A DNA stretch of 5,335 nt from Salibacteraceae bacterium (GTDB taxonomy: Bacteria > Bacteroidota > Bacteroidia > Flavobacteriales_G > Salibacteraceae): the NCBI GenBank assembly GCA_023262195.1, contig JALRDM010000264.1, positions 1-5,335 of the forward strand, read 5' to 3'. The translations under genes and the position numbers were made by a program. Numbering within the stretch: position 1 is the stretch's first letter; each line of letters starts with the position of its first letter. The notes under the pieces were generated by a model. The model had not been told where the DNA came from, did not search any database, and was given only the letters and a program-made list of their open reading frames with translations. Below are positions 1 through 5,335 of the stretch, piece after piece.

Positions 1-1832
1 TTTAACGAGCCATCCATCATGTTCATGTTAAGATTGGATAGATTAATTGCTTGATCACGCATCACAACACGGCCGCTTACATTGCTTATTTCCATGTCTT
101 CATAAAGCATCTTGGTAATTGATGTATTCAACACAAAATCAAATCCAGCAGGCACTTCGGCAACTCCACCTTCCGATCCTTCTTCTGACTCACTCGCATC
201 ACCTTCATCGGTGCTTTCTGCAGTCCCTTCATCCGACTCTTCCATAAACTCGTTAAGGTCCATCATGCTCGAACTAAAGTTTACCGTGCCCTTCAAGTCC
301 GCATCGGCCATATACCATTCTACAATGTTGTCTATCCTACCGGTCAAGGACATATCGCTTCTACCTACTTGCATATCCATAGTGGTGAGCTCAGCATAGC
401 GCGGAGAAAAATTCAAGGAACATGCCTTGATCAATGTTTCGTATGGTAATGACGGATCTTTGTAATCGATATTACTCATCGCCAACATTCCACCCGCTTC
501 AAAATCTTGATATCGCTCTCCATCGATGGTGCTTTGGTTTCCTTTAAGGTGAATGTCCGTAAACACTTTACCAGTAACTGCCTGTCCTTCTTCGAGAGGA
601 ATCACATCGGCCAAACTCGCCAAGTCTAAATCCATATTCACATCAGCATCGATGAATGGGTCTGATATGGGCGTGCGCATGTGCGCCACAATATCTACTG
701 GGTTGTTGGCCAGCTCAACATGAAACTTGTTAAGATCGATGACTGTGTTGTCGTCTGAACCTCCAGGATTTTTCACGTGTAAATCAATGGCGATATTCTC
801 TGCTGATTTAGGTAAATCAGGGTAATGAAACATGGCTTCACCCACAGTAAGATCAAGCGCAAACGCAGGCAGTTGATCTCCAACCATTCGTCCTTTAGCC
901 ATTCCGCTCAAGGCTAAATTTCCAGACGTTTCGATATCTTCAAAATCAGTCATATATACCGCAGGAACCATGGAAAGCAAACTCTTGAAACTGGTTTCTT
1001 TCGTTTCGAATGTTACATCTAAATCAATCGGGTCACCTTCAGCCTCTGGCATGGCAACCGTACCATCAAATCCAAGGTGCAGCGCATTTAGCTTTACGTA
1101 GTTCTCCACAAACTCAAAGCGCATGTTTGGCATATTCATATTCATGTCGAATTTCATGTCCAATGCGGTGCGGTTGAGGTAAGAAATGCCATCCATTTTA
1201 AATGTTATGGCATCTGCGTCCGTCATTGTTTTCAGAAGGAAGTCGTCTTGAGTGAAGTCACCACTTCCCTCATGTGTAAAGTTGACTAACTTGGCATACA
1301 TACCACCAGCTCTGTCATCATAAATGATATTGGCATTTCGGATAAAATATTCGCTTAAGCCAATAGAAAACGATCCATCGCTGGATTCTGCTTCCTCTTC
1401 CACCTCTTGTTCTTCGGTCTCGGTCTCCTCAGATGCTTTCGCTATGTCATAGTTGGCAGTGCCATCTGCAAGTACAATTACATGTAAGTCTGGAGAAGTT
1501 AATCCAACGGAGTTGATCTGAATCTCCTCTCCGCCAATTACACTCATCAAGTCAAGACTGAGGCTCAATCGCTCAATATCAGCCAACTCAACTCCTGCAA
1601 AACGATCAACCCCCGTCACTTTAGCATCATCAATTGATAGTGTGAAATCAGGAAAGTTCGTGAATAGCGAGAGGCCGATATCTCCAAAATCTAACTCGGC
1701 ATTGATGTTCTTATTTGCCTCCGTTTTTACGAGGGCAACGATATCATCTTTGAATATTATGGGTAGTACAATTGCTGAGGCTATAATGAGTAAAACCAGA
1801 GCCGCAATTCCAATGAAAATTTTCTTGATCAT
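1..1832 (-). CDS. AsmA-like envelope protein, N-terminal 610 codons (C-terminus off the left edge)
   Basis: An uninterrupted minus-strand frame runs from the ATG at 1832 to the window edge, so the protein is partial. Residues 1-4 (MIKK) lead into one hydrophobic segment at about 5-27, predicted as an inner-membrane anchor. The rest should be periplasmic and reads as amphipathic beta strands with few cysteines. The stretch after the anchor (about 35-75, with FTNFPDFTLSIDDAKVTG) and the block near 280-310 (FKSLLSMVPAVY, then SGNLALSG) match what I know of AsmA-family proteins of Bacteroidota, which are usually some 850-1000 residues long. AsmA relatives are thought to form long beta grooves involved in lipid transport or outer-membrane homeostasis; that role here is inference. 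Two acidic Glu/Ser/Thr-rich linkers lie at about 131-151 and 529-554. The start is the first ATG before the anchor; no clear Shine-Dalgarno is seen, as is common in this phylum. The family call is firm; substrate is unknown. Confidence 0.85.
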   Translation of the reverse strand, partial: MIKKIFIGIAALVLLIIASAIVLPIIFKDDIVALVKTEANKNINAELDFGDIGLSLFTNFPDFTLSIDDAKVTGVDRFAGVELADIERLSLSLDLMSVIGGEEIQINSVGLTSPDLHVIVLADGTANYDIAKASEETETEEQEVEEEAESSDGSFSIGLSEYFIRNANIIYDDRAGGMYAKLVNFTHEGSGDFTQDDFLLKTMTDADAITFKMDGISYLNRTALDMKFDMNMNMPNMRFEFVENYVKLNALHLGFDGTVAMPEAEGDPIDLDVTFETKETSFKSLLSMVPAVYMTDFEDIETSGNLALSGMAKGRMVGDQLPAFALDLTVGEAMFHYPDLPKSAENIAIDLHVKNPGGSDDNTVIDLNKFHVELANNPVDIVAHMRTPISDPFIDADVNMDLDLASLADVIPLEEGQAVTGKVFTDIHLKGNQSTIDGERYQDFEAGGMLAMSNIDYKDPSLPYETLIKACSLNFSPRYAELTTMDMQVGRSDMSLTGRIDNIVEWYMADADLKGTVNFSSSMMDLNEFMEESDEGTAESTDEGDASESEEGSEGGVAEVPAGFDFVLNTSITKMLYEDMEISNVSGRVVMRDQAINLSNLNMNMMDGSL

Positions 1833-1852
1833 TTCGATAGTTGATTAGGGCG

Positions 1853-1885
1853 TAAACGTACAGAGAAACAAAGGCTTCATCAAGT
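1853..1885 (-). promoter_or_regulatory. Candidate Bacteroidota-type promoter for the AsmA-like gene
   Basis: Read on the minus strand, ACTTG (1881-1885) is followed after 20 bases by TACGTTTA (1853-1860). This resembles the Bacteroidota -33 TTTG / -7 TAnnTTTG pattern, with one mismatch in the -7 box. Transcription would begin near 1847, giving a leader of roughly 15 bases before the ATG at 1832. Its position is sensible because the preceding unit is terminated at 2025-2063. The match is short, so chance is possible. Confidence 0.4.
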
Positions 1886-2024
1886 TTAACAATTGGTTAT
1901 TTATGGTGGAATGAATTAGAATATGAAACTGGTGGATTGGGCATATGAGGGAAAGAGGGAAAGAGTGAGGAGTGAAAGCGAGTGGTTTGTGCTTTGGGGT
2001 TTGATGTTGGATGTAATCATTGAT
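1886..2024. other. Spacer with a purine-rich tract, no gene seen
   Basis: This stretch lies between the AsmA-like promoter and the yajC terminator. It holds a purine-rich plus-strand run at 1947-1982 that starts with two exact copies of GAGGGAAA (1947-1954 and 1955-1962). Short open frames cross it on both strands, but they lack any recognisable family, continue into the terminator or yajC, and are not supported as genes. Confidence 0.5.
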
Positions 2025-2063
2025 CAAAAAAAACTCCCAACCGAGTCGAGCTCAATTGGGAGT
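2025..2063 (-). terminator. Rho-independent terminator of the DUF1573-yajC operon
   Basis: On the minus strand ACTCCCAA (2063-2056) pairs perfectly with TTGGGAGT (2040-2033), giving an 8-bp stem around a 15-base loop that can itself form a small GAG/CTC stem. It is followed immediately by a run of eight T (through 2026; the last stem base is part of the run). It sits 22 bases beyond the yajC stop, which is the expected place. The plus strand has only five T after the hairpin (2068-2072), so termination from that side would be weaker. Confidence 0.9.
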
Positions 2064-2085
2064 GAAATTTTTGATTCAGTTATAA

Positions 2086-2418
2086 TCAGCGCTTCTGCTG
2101 TAGTTCGCTTTCTCCGGTACCTTGGCTTAGTTCAGGAGAGATGGCTGATTTTTGCACACGAATATCAACCCCATTGGCAATGGTGAGTACCATGTATTGG
2201 TCTTTGACATCGGCTACTTTACCATGGATACCTCCAATGGTCACCACCTTGTCACCCTTACCAATTGCTTCACGAAACTTCTTAGCATCCTTAGCTTTCT
2301 TTTGCTGAGGACGAATCATAAAAAAGTAGAATACAATTACGATCAGAATGATCGGTAGGAATTGCATCACTCCATCACCACCAAATATGGATTGTAATAA
2401 CACTGTTAATGATACCAT
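2086..2418 (-). CDS. yajC: YajC, preprotein translocase accessory subunit
   Basis: A 110-residue protein of the YajC family. YajC is a small inner-membrane protein that associates with SecDF and the SecYEG translocon and helps protein export. One membrane segment is visible at about 17-36, ending in the family signature FYFFMIRPQQKKAKD (30-44). A basic stretch follows, then the conserved soluble domain with KGDKVVTIGGIHGKV (54-68) and a C-terminal strand region (IANGVDIRVQKSAI, 80-93). The length is normal. I start at the ATG at 2418, not at the ATG 60 bases upstream (2478): the longer version would add 20 residues without homology that overlap the end of the DUF1573 gene in another frame. 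The chosen ATG lies one base after the upstream TAA, with no good Shine-Dalgarno, so translation is probably coupled to the upstream gene. In many Bacteroidota yajC is followed by YbbR-like and coaE genes; here a terminator follows instead. Confidence 0.96.
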   Translation of the reverse strand: MVSLTVLLQSIFGGDGVMQFLPIILIVIVFYFFMIRPQQKKAKDAKKFREAIGKGDKVVTIGGIHGKVADVKDQYMVLTIANGVDIRVQKSAISPELSQGTGESELQQKR

Positions 2419-2419
2419 A

Positions 2420-2920
2420 TTATTCTGCTGCAGGTTCTTCAGTGGCCTCAGGAACAATGATGTCCCCTCTAAGCGCAACCACTGTGGTAGCAGGCTCAGT
2501 GTTCGCCACTACGGTCACCTTTTTGTGCTGCTTACCCTTCTTACCATCGCTATTGAAGACTACAAACATTTCACCTTCTTCTCCCGGAGCGATGGGCTCT
2601 TTTGGCCATTCTGGTATGGTACATCCGCAACTGCCTTTCGCAGATACAATCACTAGGTCATTCTCACCCGTGTTTTTGAATTTAAAGGTATGCTCCACCT
2701 TTTCACCTTGAGTAATTTCTCCAAAGTCAAAGGCCTCTTCGGTGAATTCAATTGACGTTAATTCTTCTACATTGTCTGCAGTGATTTGAGCTGGGTCAGC
2801 TACTGCTTCAGTAGTAGCGGACTCTGTTGACTCCGTTTCTTCCGTTGCTGCACTTTGCTCATTGCACGCGGTAAAACCTATGAGGGCAAAAATTGCCGCT
2901 CCGAATAGATACTTTTTCAT
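2420..2920 (-). CDS. DUF1573 lipoprotein
   Basis: A 166-residue predicted lipoprotein. Residues 1-19 form a lipoprotein signal (MKKYLFGAAIFALIGFTAC) with the acceptor cysteine at 19. A Glu/Thr/Ala-rich linker (20-47) then leads to a DUF1573 domain at about 57-154, an Ig-like beta fold. Hallmarks are FDFGEITQGEKVEHTFKFKN (64-83), the GSCGCTIPEWPKEPIAPGE block (96-114) and FNSDGKKGKQHKKVTVVANT (122-141). The Cys-Gly-Cys at 98-100 is the usual conserved pair. The molecular role of DUF1573 is not established; it is very common in Bacteroidota and often sits between nusB and yajC. Here yajC follows after a single base, while nusB is absent from the upstream side. AGGA lies about 10 bases before the ATG and a promoter candidate is at 2967-3000. 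The domain call is firm, the function unknown. Confidence 0.93.
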   Translation of the reverse strand: MKKYLFGAAIFALIGFTACNEQSAATEETESTESATTEAVADPAQITADNVEELTSIEFTEEAFDFGEITQGEKVEHTFKFKNTGENDLVIVSAKGSCGCTIPEWPKEPIAPGEEGEMFVVFNSDGKKGKQHKKVTVVANTEPATTVVALRGDIIVPEATEEPAAE

Positions 2921-2966
2921 TGCTGTTTATTCCTATTTATTGTTGTCAAAAATCATTTTCGAAGCG

Positions 2967-3000
2967 CGAAGATATAATCAGTGTATTAAGCAGTTCAAAA
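2967..3000 (-). promoter_or_regulatory. Candidate promoter of the DUF1573-yajC operon
   Basis: On the minus strand TTTTG (3000-2996) is followed after 21 bases by TATCTTCG (2974-2967), one mismatch from the Bacteroidota -7 pattern TAnnTTTG. This gives a leader of about 40 bases before the ATG at 2920. The absence of any gene for 367 bases upstream makes an operon promoter here likely; the exact boxes are inference from short matches. Confidence 0.45.
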
Positions 3001-3023
3001 ATTAAGAGAGTTTTGGTTTTTTG

Positions 3024-3053
3024 GCTGTTAGCTGTTAGCTGTTAGCTGTTAGC
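3024..3053. repeat. Heptamer tandem repeat (GCTGTTA)4
   Basis: Four exact consecutive copies of GCTGTTA (3024-3051) plus two bases of a fifth. The repeat is in noncoding DNA about 25 bases upstream of the -33 box of the DUF1573 promoter candidate. Such short heptamer runs are prone to slippage, so copy number may vary between strains. A related degenerate run in the same orientation is at 3259-3280. Confidence 0.9.
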
Positions 3054-3258
3054 AAAATTGTGTATTCTGCAGGTCCAAGGCAATGTTCGTCATGCTGAGG
3101 TCGGTGGGATGATGGAATCAGACCAGCGCGTCTCGAAGCGGACGAACGCGAGATCGGATCTGGGTTGTTGACTCATAGATTTTTACAAAAAATCGCACTT
3201 TGTTCTCGACCTATCTTCGTTCCTCAGATGCTCGAACTGACGGGCTTCATTTGGTATA
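3054..3258. repeat. Intergenic repeat-like core with imperfect inverted arms, no gene
   Basis: No gene is supported here. The segment has several complementary elements: GTTCGTC (3085-3091) with GACGAAC (3141-3147); TCTCG (3131-3135) with CGAGA (3149-3153); and a larger pair in which CGTCATGCTGAGG (3088-3100) resembles the reverse complement of 3222-3242, which shares CGTCA and CATCTGAGG around an insertion. The words TTCTCGAC (3203-3210) and CTCGAACTGACGG (3231-3243) resemble dispersed intergenic repeats I recall from Bacteroidota genomes. This is best called an eroded, noncoding dispersed repeat, but only a genome-wide copy search can establish that. Confidence 0.5.
3178..3194. repeat. Small perfect AT-rich inverted repeat
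   Basis: GATTTTT (3178-3184) and AAAAATC (3188-3194) are exactly complementary around a three-base ACA loop. The stem has only one GC pair, so a stable RNA hairpin is doubtful. On the minus strand it lies about 95 bases past the stop of the two-TM protein gene; it is not a convincing terminator for it. Confidence 0.4.
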
Positions 3259-3280
3259 GCTGTTGGCTGATTGCTGATTA
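3259..3280. repeat. Degenerate heptamer run related to GCTGTTA
   Basis: Three consecutive heptamers, GCTGTTG, GCTGATT and GCTGATT, begin at 3259 and end eight bases before the stop codon of the minus-strand gene at 3288. They share GCTG and spacing with the perfect run at 3024-3053 and are in the same orientation, so the two runs bracket the inverted-repeat core. Confidence 0.7.
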
Positions 3281-3287
3281 CTATCAA

Positions 3288-3818
3288 CTAACGTTCAATC
3301 ATCTTCACAATGCGTTTCGCGTCTTTGTCGGTGAGTCTCAATCCAAGCACAATCTTTTTTCCGAGATACTCAAACCCAATTTGCTCTCCTCCCACCGTCC
3401 AGAAGGCATTTTGATATGACTTGGCAAAGCTCTTTCCATCAAGATTGACCAACCCTAAATTTTTAATTGTTTCTCGATCATACGATTGCACCCTACCATA
3501 TAAACCCCAGCTGCGTTTATAGTCGAGGGTTTCGTCCGAGATTCTCAAAAACTCCTTGCCCGATTGATGCCAAAGAATGGAGCGGCCGGCATAGTAAACG
3601 AAGTAGAGCCAAAATGAAACAAAAACTAAGGTGTACGTGAGTTGGTCGCCACTGCCCTCTTTGAGCATACCCATAATGCCCAGCATACCAACGACCACCC
3701 ATATAATCAACCAAATTCTGAGTGCCCACGTTTGCCAACTATCGAGCTGTGGATAAATCGTAATTACGGTGCCCGCATCCGTTTTATCTACTGTAATTTT
3801 GGCGTTTGATTCAATCAT
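3288..3818 (-). CDS. Hypothetical protein with two membrane segments, PH-like C-terminal domain possible
   Basis: A 176-residue protein that I do not recognise by name. A short polar N-terminus with beta-like strands (1-24) precedes two hydrophobic segments at about 31-52 and 60-80, separated by a short charged loop (KEGSGDQ). The C-terminal 95 residues are soluble and read as alternating strands with a final helix: LRISDETLDYKRSWGLYG (91-108), an RETIKNLGLV strand (115-124), IGFEYLGKKIVLGLRL (147-162), then DKDAKRIVKMIER (164-176). This hairpin-then-strands-then-helix layout resembles small bacterial membrane proteins with a PH-like domain, but that is inference from pattern only. No enzymatic motif is visible. 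The start is the first ATG, with no Shine-Dalgarno; it lies in a small palindrome (3809-3823). The gene stands alone, divergent from the TPR-like gene, and no clean terminator is seen after it. Composition and codon use look like the neighbours. Confidence 0.82.
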   Translation of the reverse strand: MIESNAKITVDKTDAGTVITIYPQLDSWQTWALRIWLIIWVVVGMLGIMGMLKEGSGDQLTYTLVFVSFWLYFVYYAGRSILWHQSGKEFLRISDETLDYKRSWGLYGRVQSYDRETIKNLGLVNLDGKSFAKSYQNAFWTVGGEQIGFEYLGKKIVLGLRLTDKDAKRIVKMIER

Positions 3819-3823
3819 TGAAT
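3809..3823. promoter_or_regulatory. 15-bp palindrome over the start codon of the two-TM protein gene
   Basis: ATTCAA (3809-3814) and TTGAAT (3818-3823) are perfect complements around TCA, with the minus-strand ATG (3816-3818) reaching into the centre. It could be a protein-binding site or a weak hairpin at the translation start, or chance in AT-rich DNA. No regulator is known from the window. Confidence 0.3.
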
Positions 3824-3883
3824 TTTAGTGTTTTTAACGATCAATAGCGATCACCAAATTTAAAATTGCGTTTATAGAGGATT
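3819..3883. promoter_or_regulatory. Divergent promoter region
   Basis: This 65-base spacer must hold the start signals for both flanking genes. On the minus strand TAAATTTG (3862-3855) matches the Bacteroidota -7 consensus TAnnTTTG exactly, but no TTG lies at the proper distance upstream. On the plus strand TAAAATTG (3861-3868) is a near match, also without a good -33 box. Two direct copies of CGATCA (3838-3843 and 3848-3853) are spaced exactly 10 bp apart, which would place them on the same face of the helix. AGAGG at 3876-3880 is a possible ribosome binding site for the plus-strand gene, unusually close (3 bases) to its ATG. Confidence 0.4.
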
Positions 3884-4645
3884 ATGAGACTTAAAGGTTT
3901 TTATTCAGTCGTTTTATTACTCGCTGCAATTGCATTTCAAAGCACGTCACTCCATGCTCAAGTAGAAAACAGTGATTTTCAAAAACTGTTTGATTTATAC
4001 ACCATGGAGGAGTATGATAAGTGTGCTTACAAGGCAGAGCGCTATTCTCAAAAAGATAAGTACAGCCGTGAACCAGAGCCTTACCTATATATGGCGCTGT
4101 GTTTTTATCAGGCCCATGTGCAGCCTGAGAAGTTTGATCAAGAGTTTGATGATCCACTTAAAGACGCATTAAAGTATGCCTATAAGTTTCGAAAGAAGGA
4201 TAAAGAAGGAAAGCTGTATGAATCGAACAAGGACTTGCTCGATAAGATTCGAGAAGAAGCGCTCTTCAATGCCAAGTTCTATTATAACGATCAAGATTAC
4301 AGAAAGGCATCCAGCGAGTTTAGACGCATAGCCAAGGTTGTTCCTGATGATGTAAATGTGATTTTCATGCAAGGAGTTTCTGACATCATGGCTAAAAACA
4401 TTGGACAAGGAGAGCGGCTGGTGAACCAAGCATTGGATACGCTGAGAGCGCAAGACTCGCGCGGTGAATTTCAAAAAGATCCTGTTACCCACACCATTCT
4501 CATCAAGGGATTCGTTGGCTACACTGATTTTCTTATTGGTGCAGGGCGCGAAGAAGAAGCGCAGGAAACCATGACGTTTGCCAGACAGTTGATTCCAGAC
4601 GATGCTGCCTTGAAATCACAGTATAAAAAGGTCTACGGCATTTAG
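3884..4645 (+). CDS. Secreted TPR-like helical-repeat protein, function unknown
   Basis: A 253-residue protein with an N-terminal Sec signal peptide: charged MRLKG, a hydrophobic core at about 6-18, and a probable cut after LHA (residue 25). There is no lipobox, so it is predicted periplasmic or exported. The mature part is highly charged and helical. TPR-like helix pairs are visible at about 30-75 (DFQKLFDLYTMEEYDKCAYKAERY, then YLYMALCFYQA), at 124-155 (EEALFNAKFYYNDQDYRKASSEF, followed by RRIAKVVPDD), and a third at about 158-186; a final pair covers 205-240. The YYNDQDYRKA and VVPDD elements are classic TPR features. TPR domains bind proteins or peptides; no partner can be named. A stop 12 bases before trmD suggests co-transcription. 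I start at the first ATG because it gives an intact signal peptide and has AGAGG just upstream. No catalytic motif is seen. Confidence 0.85.
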   Translation: MRLKGFYSVVLLLAAIAFQSTSLHAQVENSDFQKLFDLYTMEEYDKCAYKAERYSQKDKYSREPEPYLYMALCFYQAHVQPEKFDQEFDDPLKDALKYAYKFRKKDKEGKLYESNKDLLDKIREEALFNAKFYYNDQDYRKASSEFRRIAKVVPDDVNVIFMQGVSDIMAKNIGQGERLVNQALDTLRAQDSRGEFQKDPVTHTILIKGFVGYTDFLIGAGREEEAQETMTFARQLIPDDAALKSQYKKVYGI

Positions 4646-4657
4646 ACACATTGCAAG

Positions 4658-5335
4658 ATGCGTATTGATATAATTTCTGCCTTGCCCAGTCTGCTCGAAA
4701 GTCCTTTTTCAGACAGCATACTGAAACGTGCAATCAACAACGCTTTGGTTTCACTTGTCATTCATGATTTGCGGGAGTATGGAGTCGGGAAGCATCGACA
4801 AATAGACGATTATCAATTTGGAGGTGGCGCAGGAATGGTTATGACCGTTGAGCCACTTTATAATGCGATTAATAAACTGAAAGAACAGCGGGAGTATGAT
4901 GAGATCATCTACATGACTCCTGATGGAGGTCGATTTGACCAGCCCATGGCCAATGAGTTATCATTAAAGAAGAATCTGATGATCATTTGTGGTCATTATA
5001 AGGGAATTGACCATCGGCTTCGAGAACATGTTATTACCAAAGAAATCTCCATCGGAGATTATGTGTTGTCTGGTGGTGAATTAGCAGCCGCTGTGGTCTC
5101 TGACGCCATCATTCGGTTGTTGCCTGGTGTTTTAAATGATGAATCATCTGCACTTAGCGACTCATTTCAGGACAATTTATTGGCACCACCCGTCTATACT
5201 AGACCTAGTGAGTTTAACGGTTGGAAAGTCCCTGATATTCTGCTTTCTGGAAATTTTCCAGAAATAGATAAATGGCGCAATGAGCAAGCTGAGGCGCGAA
5301 CAAAACAGCTTCGACCAGATTTATTCAAGAAAAAT
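4658..5335 (+). CDS. trmD: tRNA (guanine-37-N1)-methyltransferase TrmD, 3' end cut by the window
   Basis: The frame encodes 226 residues with no stop before the edge. TrmD transfers methyl from S-adenosylmethionine to N1 of G37, next to the anticodon of tRNAs reading CNN and related codons, which prevents +1 frameshifting; it is a cytosolic homodimer with a trefoil-knot SPOUT fold. Family marks are the N-terminal [33 protein letters not shown] (50-62), the knot segments [11 protein letters not shown] (85-95), [13 protein letters not shown] (111-123) and [13 protein letters not shown] (131-143), then RLLPGVL (153-159), SDSFQD (167-172) and APPVYTRP (176-183). By alignment from memory with E. 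coli TrmD, D168 corresponds to the catalytic D169 and R153 to R154. The last residues, RPDLFKKN, look like the usual end of a Bacteroidota TrmD, so little is probably missing. The start ATG lies 12 bases after the upstream stop and has no strong Shine-Dalgarno. Confidence 0.98.
   Translation, partial: MRIDIISALPSLLESPFSDSILKRAINNALVSLVIHDLREYGVGKHRQIDDYQFGGGAGMVMTVEPLYNAINKLKEQREYDEIIYMTPDGGRFDQPMANELSLKKNLMIICGHYKGIDHRLREHVITKEISIGDYVLSGGELAAAVVSDAIIRLLPGVLNDESSALSDSFQDNLLAPPVYTRPSEFNGWKVPDILLSGNFPEIDKWRNEQAEARTKQLRPDLFKKN

Noticed and set aside
112..399. Plus-strand open frame of 95 codons rich in Ser and Pro
   Set aside because: It is antisense to the Glu/Ser-rich linker of the AsmA-like gene; the Ser/Pro bias is the complement of acidic codons and no family is recognisable.
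1845..2027. Minus-strand open frame of 60 codons in the spacer
   Set aside because: It begins within the terminator T-run and ends over the AsmA-like promoter; composition looks noncoding.
1923..2186. Plus-strand open frame of 87 codons starting in the spacer
   Set aside because: It reads through the yajC terminator and into the antisense of yajC; no ribosome site or family resemblance.
2419..2478. Longer N-terminus for YajC (start at 2478)
   Set aside because: The extra 20 residues overlap the DUF1573 coding end in another frame and have no YajC-like content; the ATG at 2418 gives a normal length.
2348..2711. Two plus-strand open frames opposite DUF1573
   Set aside because: Both are antisense shadows of a well-supported DUF1573 gene.
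3178..3210. Rho-independent terminator of the two-TM protein gene on the minus strand
   Set aside because: A T-run exists on that strand, but the preceding sequence forms no compact GC-rich stem, and the AT-rich hairpin lies after the T-run.
3024..3280. CRISPR array
   Set aside because: The repeats are contiguous heptamers without unique spacers of constant length; no cas gene is present.
3165..3419. Plus-strand open frame of 84 codons crossing the repeat block
   Set aside because: It starts in noncoding repeat sequence and continues antisense to the two-TM protein gene; no recognisable domain.
4533..4733. Minus-strand open frame of 66 codons opposite the TPR-like gene end and trmD start
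   Set aside because: It is antisense to two supported genes and shows no family resemblance.

Overview
The window looks like chromosomal DNA of a member of the Bacteroidota, probably a flavobacterial or cytophagal lineage. The evidence is indirect: a Bacteroidota-style AsmA-like protein with an N-terminal membrane anchor, a DUF1573 lipoprotein directly upstream of yajC, weak or absent Shine-Dalgarno sequences, and promoter candidates of the TTG / TAnnTTTG type used by the Bacteroidota sigma factor. No phage, transposase, CRISPR, tRNA or rRNA is visible.

Layout from left to right. Positions 1-1832 (minus) hold the N-terminal 610 codons of a large AsmA-family envelope protein that runs off the left edge. 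Positions 1833-2085 are a spacer with its likely promoter and the terminator of the next unit. Positions 2086-2920 (minus) hold a two-gene operon: a DUF1573 lipoprotein, then yajC (small partner of SecDF), separated by one base and closed by a strong hairpin plus T-run. Positions 2921-3287 contain no gene. This stretch carries the operon promoter and then a repeat-rich block: a heptamer tandem repeat, an imperfect inverted-repeat core and a second degenerate heptamer run. Positions 3288-3818 (minus) encode an unrecognised protein with two membrane segments. A 65-bp divergent spacer separates it from a plus-strand pair: a secreted TPR-like protein (3884-4645) followed after 12 bases by trmD (4658 to the right edge), the tRNA m1G37 methyltransferase.

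Functionally most of the window is ordinary housekeeping and envelope biology: protein export (YajC), envelope lipoproteins and lipid- or membrane-related AsmA-like protein, and tRNA modification (TrmD). I did not find a clear previously undescribed system. The least explained parts are the 3024-3280 intergenic repeat block, the two-TM protein, the TPR-like protein paired with trmD, and small symmetric or direct repeats in the divergent spacer.
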